Assembly (NCBI GenBank): GCA_013115145.1
Contig: JAAPAO010000044.1
Coordinates: 22,264-86,263, forward strand
From: Perkinsus chesapeaki
Taxonomy: Eukaryota > Perkinsozoa > Perkinsida > Perkinsidae
DNA: 64,000 bases
Direction of reading: 5' to 3'
This document shows positions 31,895-44,447 of the stretch, one piece after another. The notes beneath the pieces were generated by a model. The model made no database searches and was not told the origin of the DNA. It was given only the letters and a program-made list of their open reading frames with translations. Positions within the stretch are counted from its first letter, which is position 1. Every line of letters starts with the position of its first letter. The translations under genes were made by a program, and so were the position numbers.

Positions 31895-34731
31895 ATGTAC
31901 AATTTGCTCAAGCGTCGAAGTTGCCGTAATTCAGATGATTCTGGCGGCACCTTCTCCACCGCATCTCGGTTTGCTGCCCTGCAACGAGCGTATGCTGACA
32001 ACCATTCCGAGTGGATATATCAGCTCAACACTCGAACACCATATCATCTTTGGAAAGGACCAGGAGTTATATTTACCCCAACTGGCTTCCAGATGCGACT
32101 GCCGAGGTTCCAGGATTGGTAGGCTACGGTTATGCGCATGCGTGCGAAAAGATACGCGTAGGTACTTTATGGAGGGTGAGAGTATCTTTGAGAATGGTAA
32201 AGAACTTGAAGTGGAAATTTCGGGAACAGGCGACCCGACATGGTCTGTGAACAGGAGTAAGGTTTGCATCGCTCCGCTAGAGAGTGTTGCATGTTTTCGG
32301 ATTTTTAGGTTACAAGGAGCGGTCGAGCGTTAACATCCTGGCAGCAACTAATGCCAATTCGAGGATGTTTTGGCTTTACATGAGTGCTGCCAAAGCCTTT
32401 AATATCGACGTTGGATCATCACAGCTAACACTTCCTAATATGCGGCTTATACTGGGGCATCCGAAGACAGCTTTGAGGTCACTTGGGATAGTTGGGGCGC
32501 ATGAAAAAGTCGGAGATCTCGGTATTGTGTGAGTTTTTGTGCTGATTGTGAGGTGTGCAGAACTCACAGAACCTGATTGGCACCATATTGCTCACGGAAA
32601 GGAATGGTCTTGGAAGCTTCGAGTTGTTGATTTGAGGGGTTTTGTGGATGATGGTTATTGACTATCTTTCTTAGGCTACTACAACCGGAGCTAGCTCATA
32701 AAGTTCGGCGAGTTTATTTTCACCATTTGGATGCTGGAGCGGTTAGTCGGCACAGGCCTGTAAATATGACATCGACTCTGATGAATACAGTATATGATGT
32801 TTTGAGGTGAGGACTCCTCACTGAGCCTCCTGGAGGCTCCTCACTGAGGAGGCGGGTTATTGATCATTTACGAACCCAGTCTTGGTAATGTTATTTTCGC
32901 TAATACCTGGTATCTCCTGGTGAGTGTTTTTCTTCTTATTAACCCAAAAGTATATGCTTCATAGAAGCATGCGTTTACACACGGATGGGTAGCAACAGCA
33001 GCAGTGCCGAATGTCCCCTAGAACTGAAACGAATGCCCACTTTGAGCTGCCGCTCGGCCTATTGGTCTCTACAAAGGGAATTGTATGCGTCTGTTGGACA
33101 TGGCCTATAGTGTGGTTTCATCAGAGCTTAGTGTTTGAACAACCTGTTTGATGTCGAGGTCTCGGAAGAATCGTGAGAATCATCGCCCTAAATCCAACTT
33201 CTAAGCTCTGCCAAACTCGAGCCATGGGGGGTGATATGGTATCCTATTTAGGGAAGGCGAGGGTGAGTTCCATGTGGTGACCGATAATGAAGGATTTATG
33301 CACAAAATAGTGGCGATAATGCACGAGAAAAGGTCGGCTAGGGTGGCGGTCTGCCTTGAGGCAAATGACCGAAGGGTTCCTATACCACTCGCTGCTCTGT
33401 GCTCTCGGCCAGAGATGCTCTTGTGTCTGAGTTGATGTAGTCTATTGCACTCTTTTTCCTGTGTTTCAGTGACAAGTTTGAAGCAGGATATGAGTATCCA
33501 TTTTACGGTGCAACGGAAAAGGACACTCGGAGGCTGCCGGAGACTTGTGAGTGGATTTTAGGGGACAGTTTGTGTGTAATTCTGTGTAATAGGATTTAGG
33601 CATGTACAATGTGTTAATTCTGATCGATAGTTATAGTGAAATGGTCGATCGATATCAACTGTGTGTATACGGTATACCATTGAACTTTGAGATCTCAAAC
33701 CACCCTACGGTAACCTGAATAGTATTCGGCCACACAGTAGAAGTGTCAGGTCCACAATACTTAACGAGAAGTGTTTACTCTGGTGGGTTGCCAGGACTCA
33801 TGCCCGAGAATGAAAAGCGAGCTCGAACTGAATCTAGAAGATATCTTCTGGATGCGGAGATAATTATAGACAGAGGCAGCGATAAAGGGAAGGTTAGACT
33901 GTGGAAGGATAAGGAGGATGCAGTGGATGTTTATAAAGGGAATCAAAGGTAGTAGAGTTACGGCGGATGATGAACGTGAAATAAATTCCATGAAATATCA
34001 TTCAGTGAAACCCGAATTTTATTGGAATTCGGCGCCGGGAGGTTTCGGTGTTATTTTTATCCTTCTGGACGGAATTTTCGGAGATAGGAAATTTTAGTGG
34101 TTCTCGAATGTCGATAAAATATTGGTACTCTGACGGGCCTCACTTTGTTGAGGGTTAGTTGTCAGTTCGAGATGGGGAGACAATTCTTTGTGTTGGGGTG
34201 ACGCGCCGCCGCTCCATGGGAAACCTGCGTTTGGTCGTCTGTTGGTCCCGGATGGGGGGCATGCTTGGGTTACTTAGCGGAATGTGAGCGCGGGCAGACC
34301 GATTGCGTTGGGCGCTTCACCAGACGGATCCCAAAGTGTCGCTTTTTTCGTATTTAATTTTTACTGGTGCTGCGCCACTGGCGCAGGTTGTGATTCGCGG
34401 GAAGGCGTTCAAGTTGGTATTCTCGCGCGCCAGGAAATGTTAAAGTTTCTTAGAGTTGGGATATGGGGTGATAGAAGTCCTGAAATAAGTAGAATTACGA
34501 CGATGACCTCGGCACTAGAGTTGTGAATTCTTCCGGGTGCGCAAAGATATGGTTTTAAGGTATCACGCTGTTTGGTTGAAGCGGGTGAATCATTTACCAA
34601 ATTGGAGATGGACAGGTTGGACCGTTAAGCTAGGCAACGAACGTCGACAGTTGTTGGAAGGCAAACAGACCGCGCTTGATCGGAAGCTGGCGAGATTGAG
34701 AATTGAGAATGGTCGGGCTGATAAAGCCTAA
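31895..34731 (+). CDS. Unidentified multi-exon protein
   Basis: The candidate start is ATG 31895 (MYNLLKRRSCRNSDDSGG). The first exon ends in LPRFQDW at a GTAGGC donor near 32120. It joins cleanly to YFMEGESIFENGKELEVEIS, then across a 61-nt intron to YKERSSVNILAATNANS and ILGHPKTALRSLGIVG, then to LTEPDWHHIAHGKEWSWK. Later candidate exons lie at 32.69-32.81 (ending YDVL at a GTGAGG donor), 33.47-33.54, 33.75-33.95 and 34.54-34.73 kb, the last ending RIENGRADKA. The phases work for the first four joins. I do not recognise the family. Alternating beta-like and charged segments would fit C2-like or structural ciliary proteins, but no motif decides it. It may be more than one gene. Confidence 0.4.
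32807..32851. repeat. Three consecutive odd palindromes at a 5' splice site
   Basis: 32807-32821 (GTGAGGA, C, TCCTCAC), 32823-32839 (GAGCCTCC, T, GGAGGCTC) and 32837-32851 (CTCCTCA, C, TGAGGAG) follow one another. The first begins exactly at the predicted GTGAGG intron donor. Confidence 0.9.
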
Positions 34732-35119
34732 GACTCATGCATGTTTCTTGAGATGGTTTCTGTGGATGATGTGATGCGTTATGATTGTGTTATTATGCTT
34801 GATTCATTTGTTAATAGGATTGTCGCCTCCTGTTTTGGTGCAGTTTATCATCATCTTGTTATTATGGGGTTCCTGGACGCCTACACACCAATACCCTTTG
34901 AGAAGGCCAGGAAGGTTCATGAAGTAAGTGTCCTGGGGGTTAACTTGGAATGTTATATCAAATACGAATAGTCCAACAATCGACCTTTGGAGGTCAAAAC
35001 TAATCTTCGTAATTTGCCTCCGTTGAATGGGATCTATGCAACTTGTTGTATGTCATATATAAAATGATAATGAGGGCTCAGTTTGCTATTTGTTTGGTAC
35101 TGCTGCTGCTGTTGCTCAG

Positions 35120-35397
35120 ATGGAGATTCTCGGTGCCTGGTTCGATCAGAGGTTGTAGGTTGGTTATTGTATATGGTGTGTTAGGTGGTTAAAAGTTCAG
35201 CAATCGAGCAGCTTATCAACAACTGGCAGAGATCAAAGCAATGGACTAAGCCGTTGTGTAAACTGAAATGGGGAGATGAGGTGCCGATGGGAGGAATTGA
35301 ACCTGGGTCGTCAGTAGGGAAGAACATTACTTCTCGATAGAGCCTCCTTGCTTATTCAAATAAGCTTCATTCTTTGTACTATCTCCATTTGACTATA

Positions 35398-35457
<60 letters not shown>

Positions 35458-38400
35458 GTATTATGCTAATCTCGGAGAAGGCATGGACTTTCGCTCCATG
35501 TCACCTGGGGTACGCTGCGTATTATACCCACTTCCCCGGTGGCGGCGGCCTTCAACTGAAGATGTATGTGTTAAATGATGCATCTCTATTGAATAGATTC
35601 GATCCTTTGGTTATAGATTATATATTTACTGTTGGTAGTACTAGGATCTGACCTTGATGTTGCAACAGTGTTGATATTTCAGATGGAATACATGCTGGTT
35701 CGTATGGCTGAGGGAGAGCCACCAAAACCATATTACAAAGCAGATGAACTCATTTCCATTTTGAAGAAGGGAACTGGCGATATTTGGAGGCCAGAGTAAG
35801 GAGGAATCTTTTGTTTTATGAGATGCATGGTTAACCTTGAGATACGCTTCTTACATGGTCGAAGCAGTATCCGATCCCGCGTTGGATCTTGTCCAGCCAG
35901 ATTTCTCTGCCACAGTTTTCCGCAGTCTTCGTGACCGCCGACGACTAATCCAAGAAGTCTTGCCTGATGGCGTCGAGCTCGCCAGCGTTGCCGCCTTCCC
36001 TACCTTGGGAGCTTCCTACACTCACGAAGGGGAAGCCCTTGGGGGGAAGGCATCCAAGAGCATTATGGTGCCGGAGAGCGTTATCACGCCTCATGCGAGG
36101 TTTCAAACTCTGACTAGAAGTGTCAGGAAACGTAAAGGAGCTAAGGTAAGAAGGAGGGAGGCTACTGATAGAGACGCTCTTGCTTTTGGCAAAGCTCAGT
36201 TTGACTTAATTATTATCATTTTTCGGCGGAGCGGAGCTTTTTCCTTTTGATAATGTATAAGAGGTGGATTTTATAGAAGTATGGTATGCGGATTACATTA
36301 AATACAATATAGATAATATTGTAATTAGATTACCTATCGATATTATAATAACATATAAATACGATGTGATAAAATCAAAATATAAGTCTAATTTACAGGA
36401 TCTCACCTATCAATGCCGCCGCCGTCGCAGAGCTGGAAATCTTTTTTTTATTAGCTTTTATTGAAGCTTTAGAGCCCCTAGTGGGGAACGTGGCTATAAG
36501 TGAAATGATGATGCTAGTTGTTGTTGTTTTGAAATAGAGTGTTATCAGGTTTGTATATCGGCTCCACTTTATAAAGACAAGAATACTTCTGAATGGGGTA
36601 GTGTGGAGTATGATGCAGATTTGTCGCCATGGGAAGTACAGCAAAAAGCTGGAAATGATATGAACCCATTGAAGGGAAGGATCTATATGGATGCTACCGT
36701 TTTTGGGTTCGGTCAGAGCTGCCTCCAGGTGAGCGGTAATTGGGAACGAATAGCAATCGCCGGAATTGTTGTCCTAGAATCTATCGTATATCTTCATGTG
36801 TACATCTTGGAAGCGCGGGAAATAGTGAAACGGTTGATCGATTTGTCATGTTGTCGAATTTGGATATGTCGATAACCGGTGAAGGTCTGATTATCCGATC
36901 TGAAGTATCGATTAAGATATTATTTGTTGTGCGTTGTGGATGTCAAACAGAAACACGGTGTAGTTCTATACTGTTGAGCTTCTGTTTAGCACTCCAGATA
37001 GTACGATATATTGCATCGTACTGTTGAACTCCGATTATTCTCGAGCGAAGTGTCACATGCTCAACATGCATTATTTCATATACCACCAATTTTCATTACC
37101 TCCGCTAATGATATCATTCCACAACAGGCGGTAGTGATGAGGAAGCTTGGAAATATCTGTATTATATAATGCTTCAAGGTCGTTGGAGTTTCATAATCAA
37201 ATTCACCTCGACAGTGCTGTTCCGAGTGAGACGAACTTTCAGGCGCAGAATTTCCCTGGTTGGCTATTCCCGTGTATTCAGGCTACTTTCGAAGCAGCTA
37301 GCTTGGACACTGCAAGAGCTCTTCATGACCAGTTCTGTGTGGTAGCACCATTGTTCATGGCCTTGGCCGCAGCAGCGCCATTTCAGAGAGGTAGAGGAGG
37401 AGTTGCTCTTGTTTTGCATTATCAGCTTTATTGTCAGGTTTAGTGTCGGATTATGATGTCCGTTATCAGTTATTAAATCAATGTGTTGATGATAGAACTG
37501 TTGATGAAGCCACAAGGGGGAGTGATGTGTATAAGCAACAAGGAAGGATGCCTGAGGTCGTACACAGGTAAGCAGTTACAGTAGATGCGCTATACCGAGT
37601 AACTGAAAGATCAATCGCAGCTCGCCCTCTGTAGGGCAGGTGCCATTCCACGACCACCAGCTTATGCGTCTTGCCTAGTCCACTTGTACTCAACCGACTC
37701 CGCGCATAAACCAGCGGACAAAAATTGTCCGCCTTTCTCTTCTACCTGGCATCTCCTTCTTGGGGCTGTAGGATGTGGTTTTTCTGGGTAGACTTCAAGA
37801 TTTGCAACAACTTGGATGTTGCAGTTGACAGTGCTCTTTGTTCGTTACCAGGGTACGTCATGCGAATACGAGACTTCCAGGTCATCGGAGTCTGAATCAT
37901 TTGAAATATCAGTCGTCTGCTTAGCGCCAGTGTTCTGATCAAACTACCTTGCACGGACTTCAACTATTGAATATCGTCCTTGAACTATTTTCCCATTTTT
38001 CCATCAGTTTCTCTCTGTTATCAGGTATGTAAGTAGATGTGCTGAAGCTGTTAAGATGTCGGACTTGCCCGTTGAGCATCGTTCTGATCAAAAACTAAGG
38101 TTACTCGAAGCCGGTATGGATGAGCCTTTGGCGGACTTCATGGCCTATTGCTTCTACCGGTACGTACCAACTTTCCGTCTGATCATGCTCGGTATATCAC
38201 TTATCCTCTTTCCTCGCCGTCGGGATATATCTCTATGAATAGGCTCGCTGTTGCTGGTTGCTATATCTATGTTTCAACATGCCATTCCTAAGTACAAAGC
38301 AGATCTAGGAACTCAGTATTTTGCGAGACGTACGGATTAATTGTACCGTATGATAACATTCTTATGAATCAGTAGTAATAGCGATCATTCAAGTGTGGGA

Positions 38401-39631
38401 GGTTGTTGTTGTTGTTGATCCCAATGAAAAATGTGTAGTCGAAGAAAGCAGAATGGGCTACCTTATCAAGACAGATTCTTTCCTTTATTTCAGTGATCCG
38501 ATGATTGTATTCCAAGAGCGGATTGACCTCGACAACAGTGTCTCCACGGAGCACTTCGAAGGCATGTACTCTACTCTCTGGCCGATCGTAAGTCACTGGT
38601 CCTTTCACCGCGGTGGCATTCTACGGTCCTATTGATTCAGGTTCGTCTGAAGCCACCTCCGCCAGCTCAAGATGCTATTCATTGGCGAGTCGAGATGCGA
38701 ACTCCGGATGTTCAATTGAGCGATTTTGAAAATGCCGCGTTTGTTACTGTTACCGCCCTGCTCGCTCGAGCCATTCAAAGACGAGCAACTAGCGCAGATT
38801 GCTGTGCCGGTGGGCAGGTAGGAACTGCTTGAGTTGGTGGGAATGATTTCAAAAGTTTCCAGTCCGAAATTGAAGAAGTCTTAAATCGAATTGGAGTTCT
38901 TGTAAAGCGATGTGTTTTCAGGTATCTGAGTTAATTCCGATTTCACTGTTACTCGATAATATGCGTCGCGCGCACCGAAATGACGCTGTTAGAAAGCAGA
39001 AATTCTGGTGGAGTTTCAGAGGGGATATTCAAGAACGGACCATGGAGGAAATTTGGTAAGTAAAAGTACAACTGCAAATAACAAGGTTCATACCACTTGT
39101 TGCTGCTTTCCCCTCGACTCTATCGTATTTCCTATCGTGTCTCTATTATACTATTTCCCTTTACTATCTCTTCATCGAGCTTTTTCTCGAGGAACATATT
39201 TTCGTTCTGAGCTACTGCTACTCGAAAAGCAGTGCATTTCCATCTCAGGTGCGTTCCTGGGGGTCTGTTGGACGTTTGCCGTAGCGAGCTGTCCAAGGGC
39301 TTCTCGGGCGCCCCCTGTTGTGGTTCGGTCGGTGGCGGTGATAGCACACGCGCCGCAGCGGCCAACGCTGAACGATTTATAGACTTTTTGGAAGCAAGAA
39401 TAAAGGGAAAGGTGGGAACGCGTTTCGTCACGCGCCGCGAAATTATTTTTTCAGGTCATCACTGGTGCCCAGTTTTTGAGGAACAGATTGTTTGTGTCCA
39501 AGAATTATCATGACGATTCTGTCATCGGGCCCGAGGCTGCGAGAGAGATAATGGAGCTCTGTGTGAAGATGGGCAACACTGAAACAGTCGAAGAGCTCCG
39601 ACGCATCGCACCAGAAATGTTTGTATATTAA
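35120..39631 (+). CDS. GCLC: Glutamate-cysteine ligase catalytic subunit, 13 exons
   Basis: Exons are 35120-35151, 35196-35280, 35683-35795, 35842-36145, 36549-36728, 37282-37390, 37438-37567, 38025-38159, 38494-38587, 38641-38817, 38922-39055, 39249-39411 and 39455-39631. They total 1,833 nt and 610 residues, close to the roughly 640 of animal enzymes. Every junction is GT-AG with matching phase. Diagnostic strings are LKWGDE|MEYML, GGKASKSIMVPE, PHARFQTLTR, YKDKNTSEW, IYMDATVFGFGQSCLQ, FMALAAAAPFQRG, VDDRT and RLKPPPPAQD. The enzyme joins glutamate and cysteine in the rate-limiting step of glutathione synthesis in the cytosol. Intron 2 carries an antisense tRNA-like sequence and an ACT microsatellite; intron 12 carries the GGCGCG motif. 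Confidence 0.95.
35281..35350 (-). pseudogene. tRNA-like sequence antisense at the start of GCL intron 2
   Basis: Read on the minus strand it ends GGTTCAATTCCTCCCATCGGCAC, with a B box GGTTCAATTCC, and upstream has a D-arm-like GGCTCTATCGAGA. The stems are poor, so it is not a working tRNA. Its 3' terminus coincides with the 5' splice site of the 402-nt intron. Confidence 0.6.
35397..35457. repeat. ACT trinucleotide microsatellite
   Basis: About 20 uninterrupted ACT units inside GCL intron 2. Confidence 0.98.
39412..39454 (+). other. GCL intron 12 with GGCGCG motif (antisense)
   Basis: A 43-nt intron, GTGGGAACGCG...TTTTTCAG. TCGTCACGCGCCGCGAAATT at 39425-39444 is the reverse complement of the motif found in the TyrRS introns. 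Confidence 0.9.
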
Positions 39632-39769
39632 CTTGAGTGTCGATCTGTACATAATAACACTACCCCCATCTTTTCCCTCATCAGTGAGAACTATATTACT
39701 CCCGCTTTTACTGCTAAAGCTGATGATGCCAGTAGACTACTGGCAGTAATACTGGTATCATCACTGGTC

Positions 39770-40110
39770 TAGTCCCCGTATTACTCCTGTGACCAGTACA
39801 ACAGCTACTACTACTANNNNNNNNNNNNNNNNNNNNNNNNNNNNNNNNNNNNNNNNNNNNNNNNNNNNNNNNNNNNNNNNNNNNNNNNNNNNNNNNNNNN
39901 NNNNNNNNNNNNNNTATTAGTACTCCTGTGACCAGTACAACAGCTACTACTATTAGTACTCCTGTGACCAGTACAACAGCTACTACTATTAGTACTCCTG
40001 TGACCAGTACAACAGCTACTACTACTATTAGTACTCCTGTGATCAGTACAACAGCTACTACGACTATTAGTACTCCTGTGACCAGTACAACAGCTACTAC
40101 TACTATTAGT
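39770..40110. repeat. 36-39-nt minisatellite interrupted by an assembly gap
   Basis: The unit is about ACTCCTGTGACCAGTACAAC plus AGCTACTACTATTAGT, at least six copies, some with an extra ACT. On the plus strand each unit would read as a Thr/Ser-rich 12-mer (TSTTATTISTPV); on the minus strand it reads Val/Leu-rich. No start codon or gene context supports translation. It lies between GCL and the PX/F-box gene. Confidence 0.95.
39817..39914. other. Assembly gap (98 N)
   Basis: A run of N inside the minisatellite. The true array is probably longer than shown. Confidence 1.
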
Positions 40111-40286
40111 ACTACTCTATCTGATGCACCAGCTATATACTTCTCATTTTTCATCGTCTTAGTTTATGTCAACGGTTCGCTGTATTGCCGCCGCTGATCA
40201 CTTCATCGCATTAGCGAGGATACTTGTGTGTTGCGTTGGAGTTACACGACCCTTCGGTAGTGATGATCCTACGGTTAACAGTTTAA

Positions 40287-42321
40287 ATGAATTTCAATTC
40301 TGATGCTCCCCAATACAGGGCAACATTCGTGTCTTTTCACACATCCAACTTTGTCACTCGGTACACTCTGACCATCTCACCGGCGAACGCCCCGTTCAAA
40401 TGGCAGATTGTCAGACGATACTCGGAGTTCTTGGAGCTGCGACAGATGCTGACTCTTGCCCACCCACTGCAAGTGCCGAAGATTGCTTTCCCTGAAAAGA
40501 TCCTGTTTGCGTCGATGGCACCTGACCGCATTCTCACTGACCGTGCACTGGCTTTGACCAATTGGTTGAATGAGATTCTCACTGTGGTTGAGCCGGACCC
40601 GATGTCTGTTGCTCTGAGGCAATTTCTAAATTTATTCCAACCATGCAAATCGCTTCCACCTGACATGACAATCGGGCTTGATAACAGTCCAGTAGGGCCG
40701 CCTGTCCGCAGCTGCGATGGCAGAACGCTCTTGGTACAACCATTGCCTGTTTATGTCTTCTCCTTCCTCCAGACGAGAGATGCCTCAAAGCTCGCTATGG
40801 TGTGCAAAGGCTTCTGGCGCGCCTCTAGCGATCCACTGCTATGGTCCAGCACTGGACTTGAGTTCTCCTGCCCTGATCTTGAGCGTCGACAGCAAGGCCT
40901 TATACGAATACTCTACAGAGCAGCCTCGACACTTCCCGAGTTGGTGCTCAATATAAGGTTTAATGGAACTCCTAGGATGCGCCAGTCCTTGCCCATGAGC
41001 ATGCACTTTAATCATCTTACTAGCTTGTGCATGCGTACAAGAGACAGTGCGTCCTACCAACTTTTCTGCGAAGTATTGGACAGTGTGTGCTCCTCCGACT
41101 ATATGCCACTGCGCACGCTAAATCTCACCGGTCCTATCGATCTGGACTGCCTCCGTCCAATTGATGAAGTTGCTAAGCAGCTCATCAGTCTTCGTTTGAC
41201 GTGGATAGATAGTCCTCGGCTGGGGTTCGTGGACTTGCCTGAAGAGGTATGCTTTACTATCGAGGATCTCCTCGAGAAGTCGGTATCATTGCGGTCCCTG
41301 GCCATGTTAGCTGAAGATGAGACCAGGCTTCGACGAACAGCTTTTAGCGACCTAATAGCAGTTGTGGTGAAGCTTCCTCTGTTGGATTCTTTCGAGTGCG
41401 ATTTTGTCGATGACGACCAGCTTATGAATGCACTGTCTCTACCGCAGGCATCCTTGAGGCCGATCGTAATGCATATGACCGGACTCAGAGCGGCGCCTAA
41501 TATCCGAGTCAACGCCTTCGCTCAGTTGCTTACTAAGCTGAACTCGAATTTGATATCACTTCACTTGGAGGAGTTTCAGAATCCCACTCAACGGTGGATG
41601 TTCCAAGGCGTTATTTCCCCGCCTATTTACACCATCAGTGACAGTGTACACTTCTCCCATTTGACTGACCTCACTCTCACTGCTGTCGCACCGTTGGCAA
41701 CACCGGGCCTGGCAGCCTTGGTCGAGGCCACATCGGAGAGTCTCCGGGTGTTGGCTATTCGCGATTCTATCTGGCATATGACTGATGAGTGTGGACCAAT
41801 TCTGAACTCTGGCAAGTTGGCTCGGTTGGAACGCTTGGAGCTTATCGGTGTGAATGACTTATGGACAGATGGATTTTTGGAAGAAATGGAATCGATGAGT
41901 ACTCTGTCGGTGTTGAAGCTGAGCCGTAGCCGCAATATGACCGATGCCGCCATCGATCACCTCAAAAGAGAGCTTACCCCTCTGGCTCATGCAGACGAGC
42001 TGCGCAATGGCAGTCTCTTCGATCACGTAAGTGCCTATTGCCCTCACAGGTGGCAGGTGTTGTTTTTCTCAGGCTCTCAATTCTTCTGTGAGAATCGGTC
42101 TAAGATCGCACGGTAATTTGCGGACTCACTTGACTCCACCAACATCGACCTGGTCGACCAATGATGGCGGTCCCCTCCTCGCCCACAGTGGAGCGTCATT
42201 CTCTCACGAAACAGAATTGACTATCCTTCCTTATGCTCATATTTCTGAGCCGAAGCCCCGTGATGGTGGTGGCATTCATTCGCCACCGAGGTTCGTAGTT
42301 GAGCCGTTGCCTAGCAAGTAG
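40287..42321 (+). CDS. PX domain / F-box / leucine-rich-repeat protein, two exons
   Basis: Exons are 40287-42026 and 42073-42321, with a 46-nt GT-AG intron; 662 residues. Residues 1-115 form a PX domain: beta strands, then the WQIVRRYSEFLELRQ signature with the phosphoinositide-contacting RRYSEF, a proline-containing loop and closing helices. Around residue 150 comes an F-box (LPVYVFSFLQTRDASKLAMVCKGFW). From about residue 200 to 575 there are irregular leucine-rich repeats (for example LRSLAMLAEDETRL, LSVLKLSRSRNMTDAAIDHL). The C-terminal exon is polar and low in structure. F-box/LRR proteins usually select substrates for an SCF ubiquitin ligase; the PX domain would tether it to phosphoinositide membranes. 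PX plus F-box in one chain is an uncommon combination. Confidence 0.85.
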
Positions 42322-42445
42322 AAGACTTGAATACTTTTATACTTTTTGAAGGTCTATTGTGATGTACCATAATAATAACAGTGTGCTCTACCATGTTGGT
42401 AGTTGAGTTATCGTGAAAGGAACAGTGCTGAAGCTTTTCGTTGCC

Positions 42446-43409
42446 ATGGATGTTCTATTATATCGTTTGGCTGTATTGAAAGTTTCTCCTTTTATACAGG
42501 ACCTTCACTCAGCCGTATGGGAATATCTGAAGATTAACTTGTACGTGGCTGAGTCCATGCGAATCATACTGCCACCATACTTTTCCCCTCTGTGCTGCAA
42601 AGAAGGTCTTCTATACCTACAATCTCGGGATGCTATTCATGGTTTAGACCTTGCCACTGGCAAAATCCACTTCATCATGAATGAACGATCAGCTCCTAGA
42701 TCTCTGGAAGTCAGAGGCGAGTTGGAAATATCAACGCCAGATACTAGCAGTCTTTGGTATCCGAACAATGTAGAAGATGGTGTAGTTTGCGCTACTCCAC
42801 AGAGGGCGCGTAGGTGTATCTATCTCGGACAATCGCAGGCCTACAAAATCCGATCAGATCGACCTGTGCTGAGCATGCTAGCACCGAGGGTACGGGACCG
42901 TCGTGATCTACGCAAACTGGCCTCGACGAAATCGTCGGCGGCGTGGGATAGAACACACATAGCATTATATGACTCAGCGCAACTCATCCTAGTTGATACT
43001 TCCAATGGTGATCAGCGCACGCTCTGTATTGGTGAGAAAGAGAGTATCAGAAGTGTTGCTGGTGGTCGAGGTATCTACAGCTTGGTTGGTGTGCAGGACA
43101 AAGATACCCTTGAAAGGAGTATCCTAGTGCTTGACAGCCGTACCGGAAACTTGCTCGCAAAAGTGAATAAAGATGCTAGCAATTTCATTGGAACTATTGA
43201 AGGGGATAGCTTCATAAGAGTATTCAACAGTTTCAGATCTGATAGCTGTATGGTTACCAAATATAGGGTATTCTTTTAAACTCTTCAACTAACGCTGTAA
43301 CATCTGCTGTGGATGAATCTGCTTCATCATTGCGAGTGGAGTATGACGCGCAATTCTTGCACCATTCCCCGTACCCGTCTTTCGGCGACGAGTTTCTATC
43401 AGCTATAAA
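42446..43409 (+). CDS. Propeller-like protein of unknown function
   Basis: An open frame from ATG 42446 to a stop at 43279 encodes repeated short beta strands of the kind seen in beta-propellers (GLLYLQSRDAIHGLDLATGKI, LILVDTSNGDQ, ILVLDSRTGNLLAKV). A GTATTC donor near 43267 can be spliced to an acceptor near 43337, adding a final exon that ends GDEFLSAIK at about 43409. This removes the early stop. The N-terminus (HSAVWEYLKIN) may be a degenerate F-box-like helix. It starts 125 bp after the PX/F-box gene on the same strand. No enzymatic motif is seen; a protein-interaction role is inferred from the fold only. Confidence 0.5.
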
Positions 43410-44447
43410 ATGATAAAATTATGTTTCAAAGGGAGTAAGGTTGACTGGAGTTCCCGTTGAGGAGTGATCATAGGCGTCTTCAAGGTGATTACGAGCGATT
43501 TTAGTGAACTCGACAACATAGTTGAAAATGAAATAATATCCGAGTCATACAAGCTACAAACGGCAGACCATAGCCTACGGGCCATAGATATCGACGTAAA
43601 TGATTCACGGATGCTAACGCAACTGTCCATGTGCGACCATAATACGACACTATGACGGAAGAAAAACAATCTCGAACTATTCTGTTTGTTGTATGGAGAG
43701 CGCTAGCCAGTGAAGATCGTACAAGGGCACATACCTTACGCAAATAGATATGATAGACGCAAACATCGATAGACGCGAGTGAAAACGACTCGATTCATGT
43801 CATAGTGCCTGAGTAGACGAAACACGTCAGCACATAACCGGAAGAGCTACTTGGTAGTACCAAGTTGGTACCGTGATACTTGAGCTTATTAGCAATGAAT
43901 AGTGCGGTACGCTTATGATCATCCATTGGGGATTAGTCATCATTAACTGAGATTATTCATGTTATAATTCATGGTCCTGGCTTAGCCAGGCTGGCTAGTT
44001 TCAACGTCCAGGGGCGCGATGACTTTGATGATGCATGTTTGAGGATCTTAGATTGAGATGTAACCGCCCGAGACAGGTATTAAAGGTTCAGCTACGGGAA
44101 ATCTCATTCTGCTCTTAGAGCTTGATACAAGTTCGGTCTGCACTTTCGTCTTTCGAGGCAAGTGCAAGCCCTAGAACCACGGTAATGTGATGTAACCGTG
44201 CTACTCACGTAACGTGAGTCACGTTGCATTCATAATACCGACTTACCCTATAGTCGCTTCTGTCGGAGACACGCACAAGACTTCCCTCACGGGCCCGGAC
44301 TGACGGCAGTGTTGAATGGAATAATGTTAGACAGCCTAGGAAATCCCAATTCTGGGGCCGAGAGTAAACTCACAGCACAACATGAAACAGCGTCGATGAA
44401 AACCAGTACCAGGCGCAAGACCCTGATATCTGGGAGGTGGGTAACTG

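Noticed and set aside
39714-40154. Valine/leucine-rich 146-residue minus-strand frame
   Set aside because: It is the reverse reading of the 36-nt minisatellite and runs through the N gap; there is no gene context.
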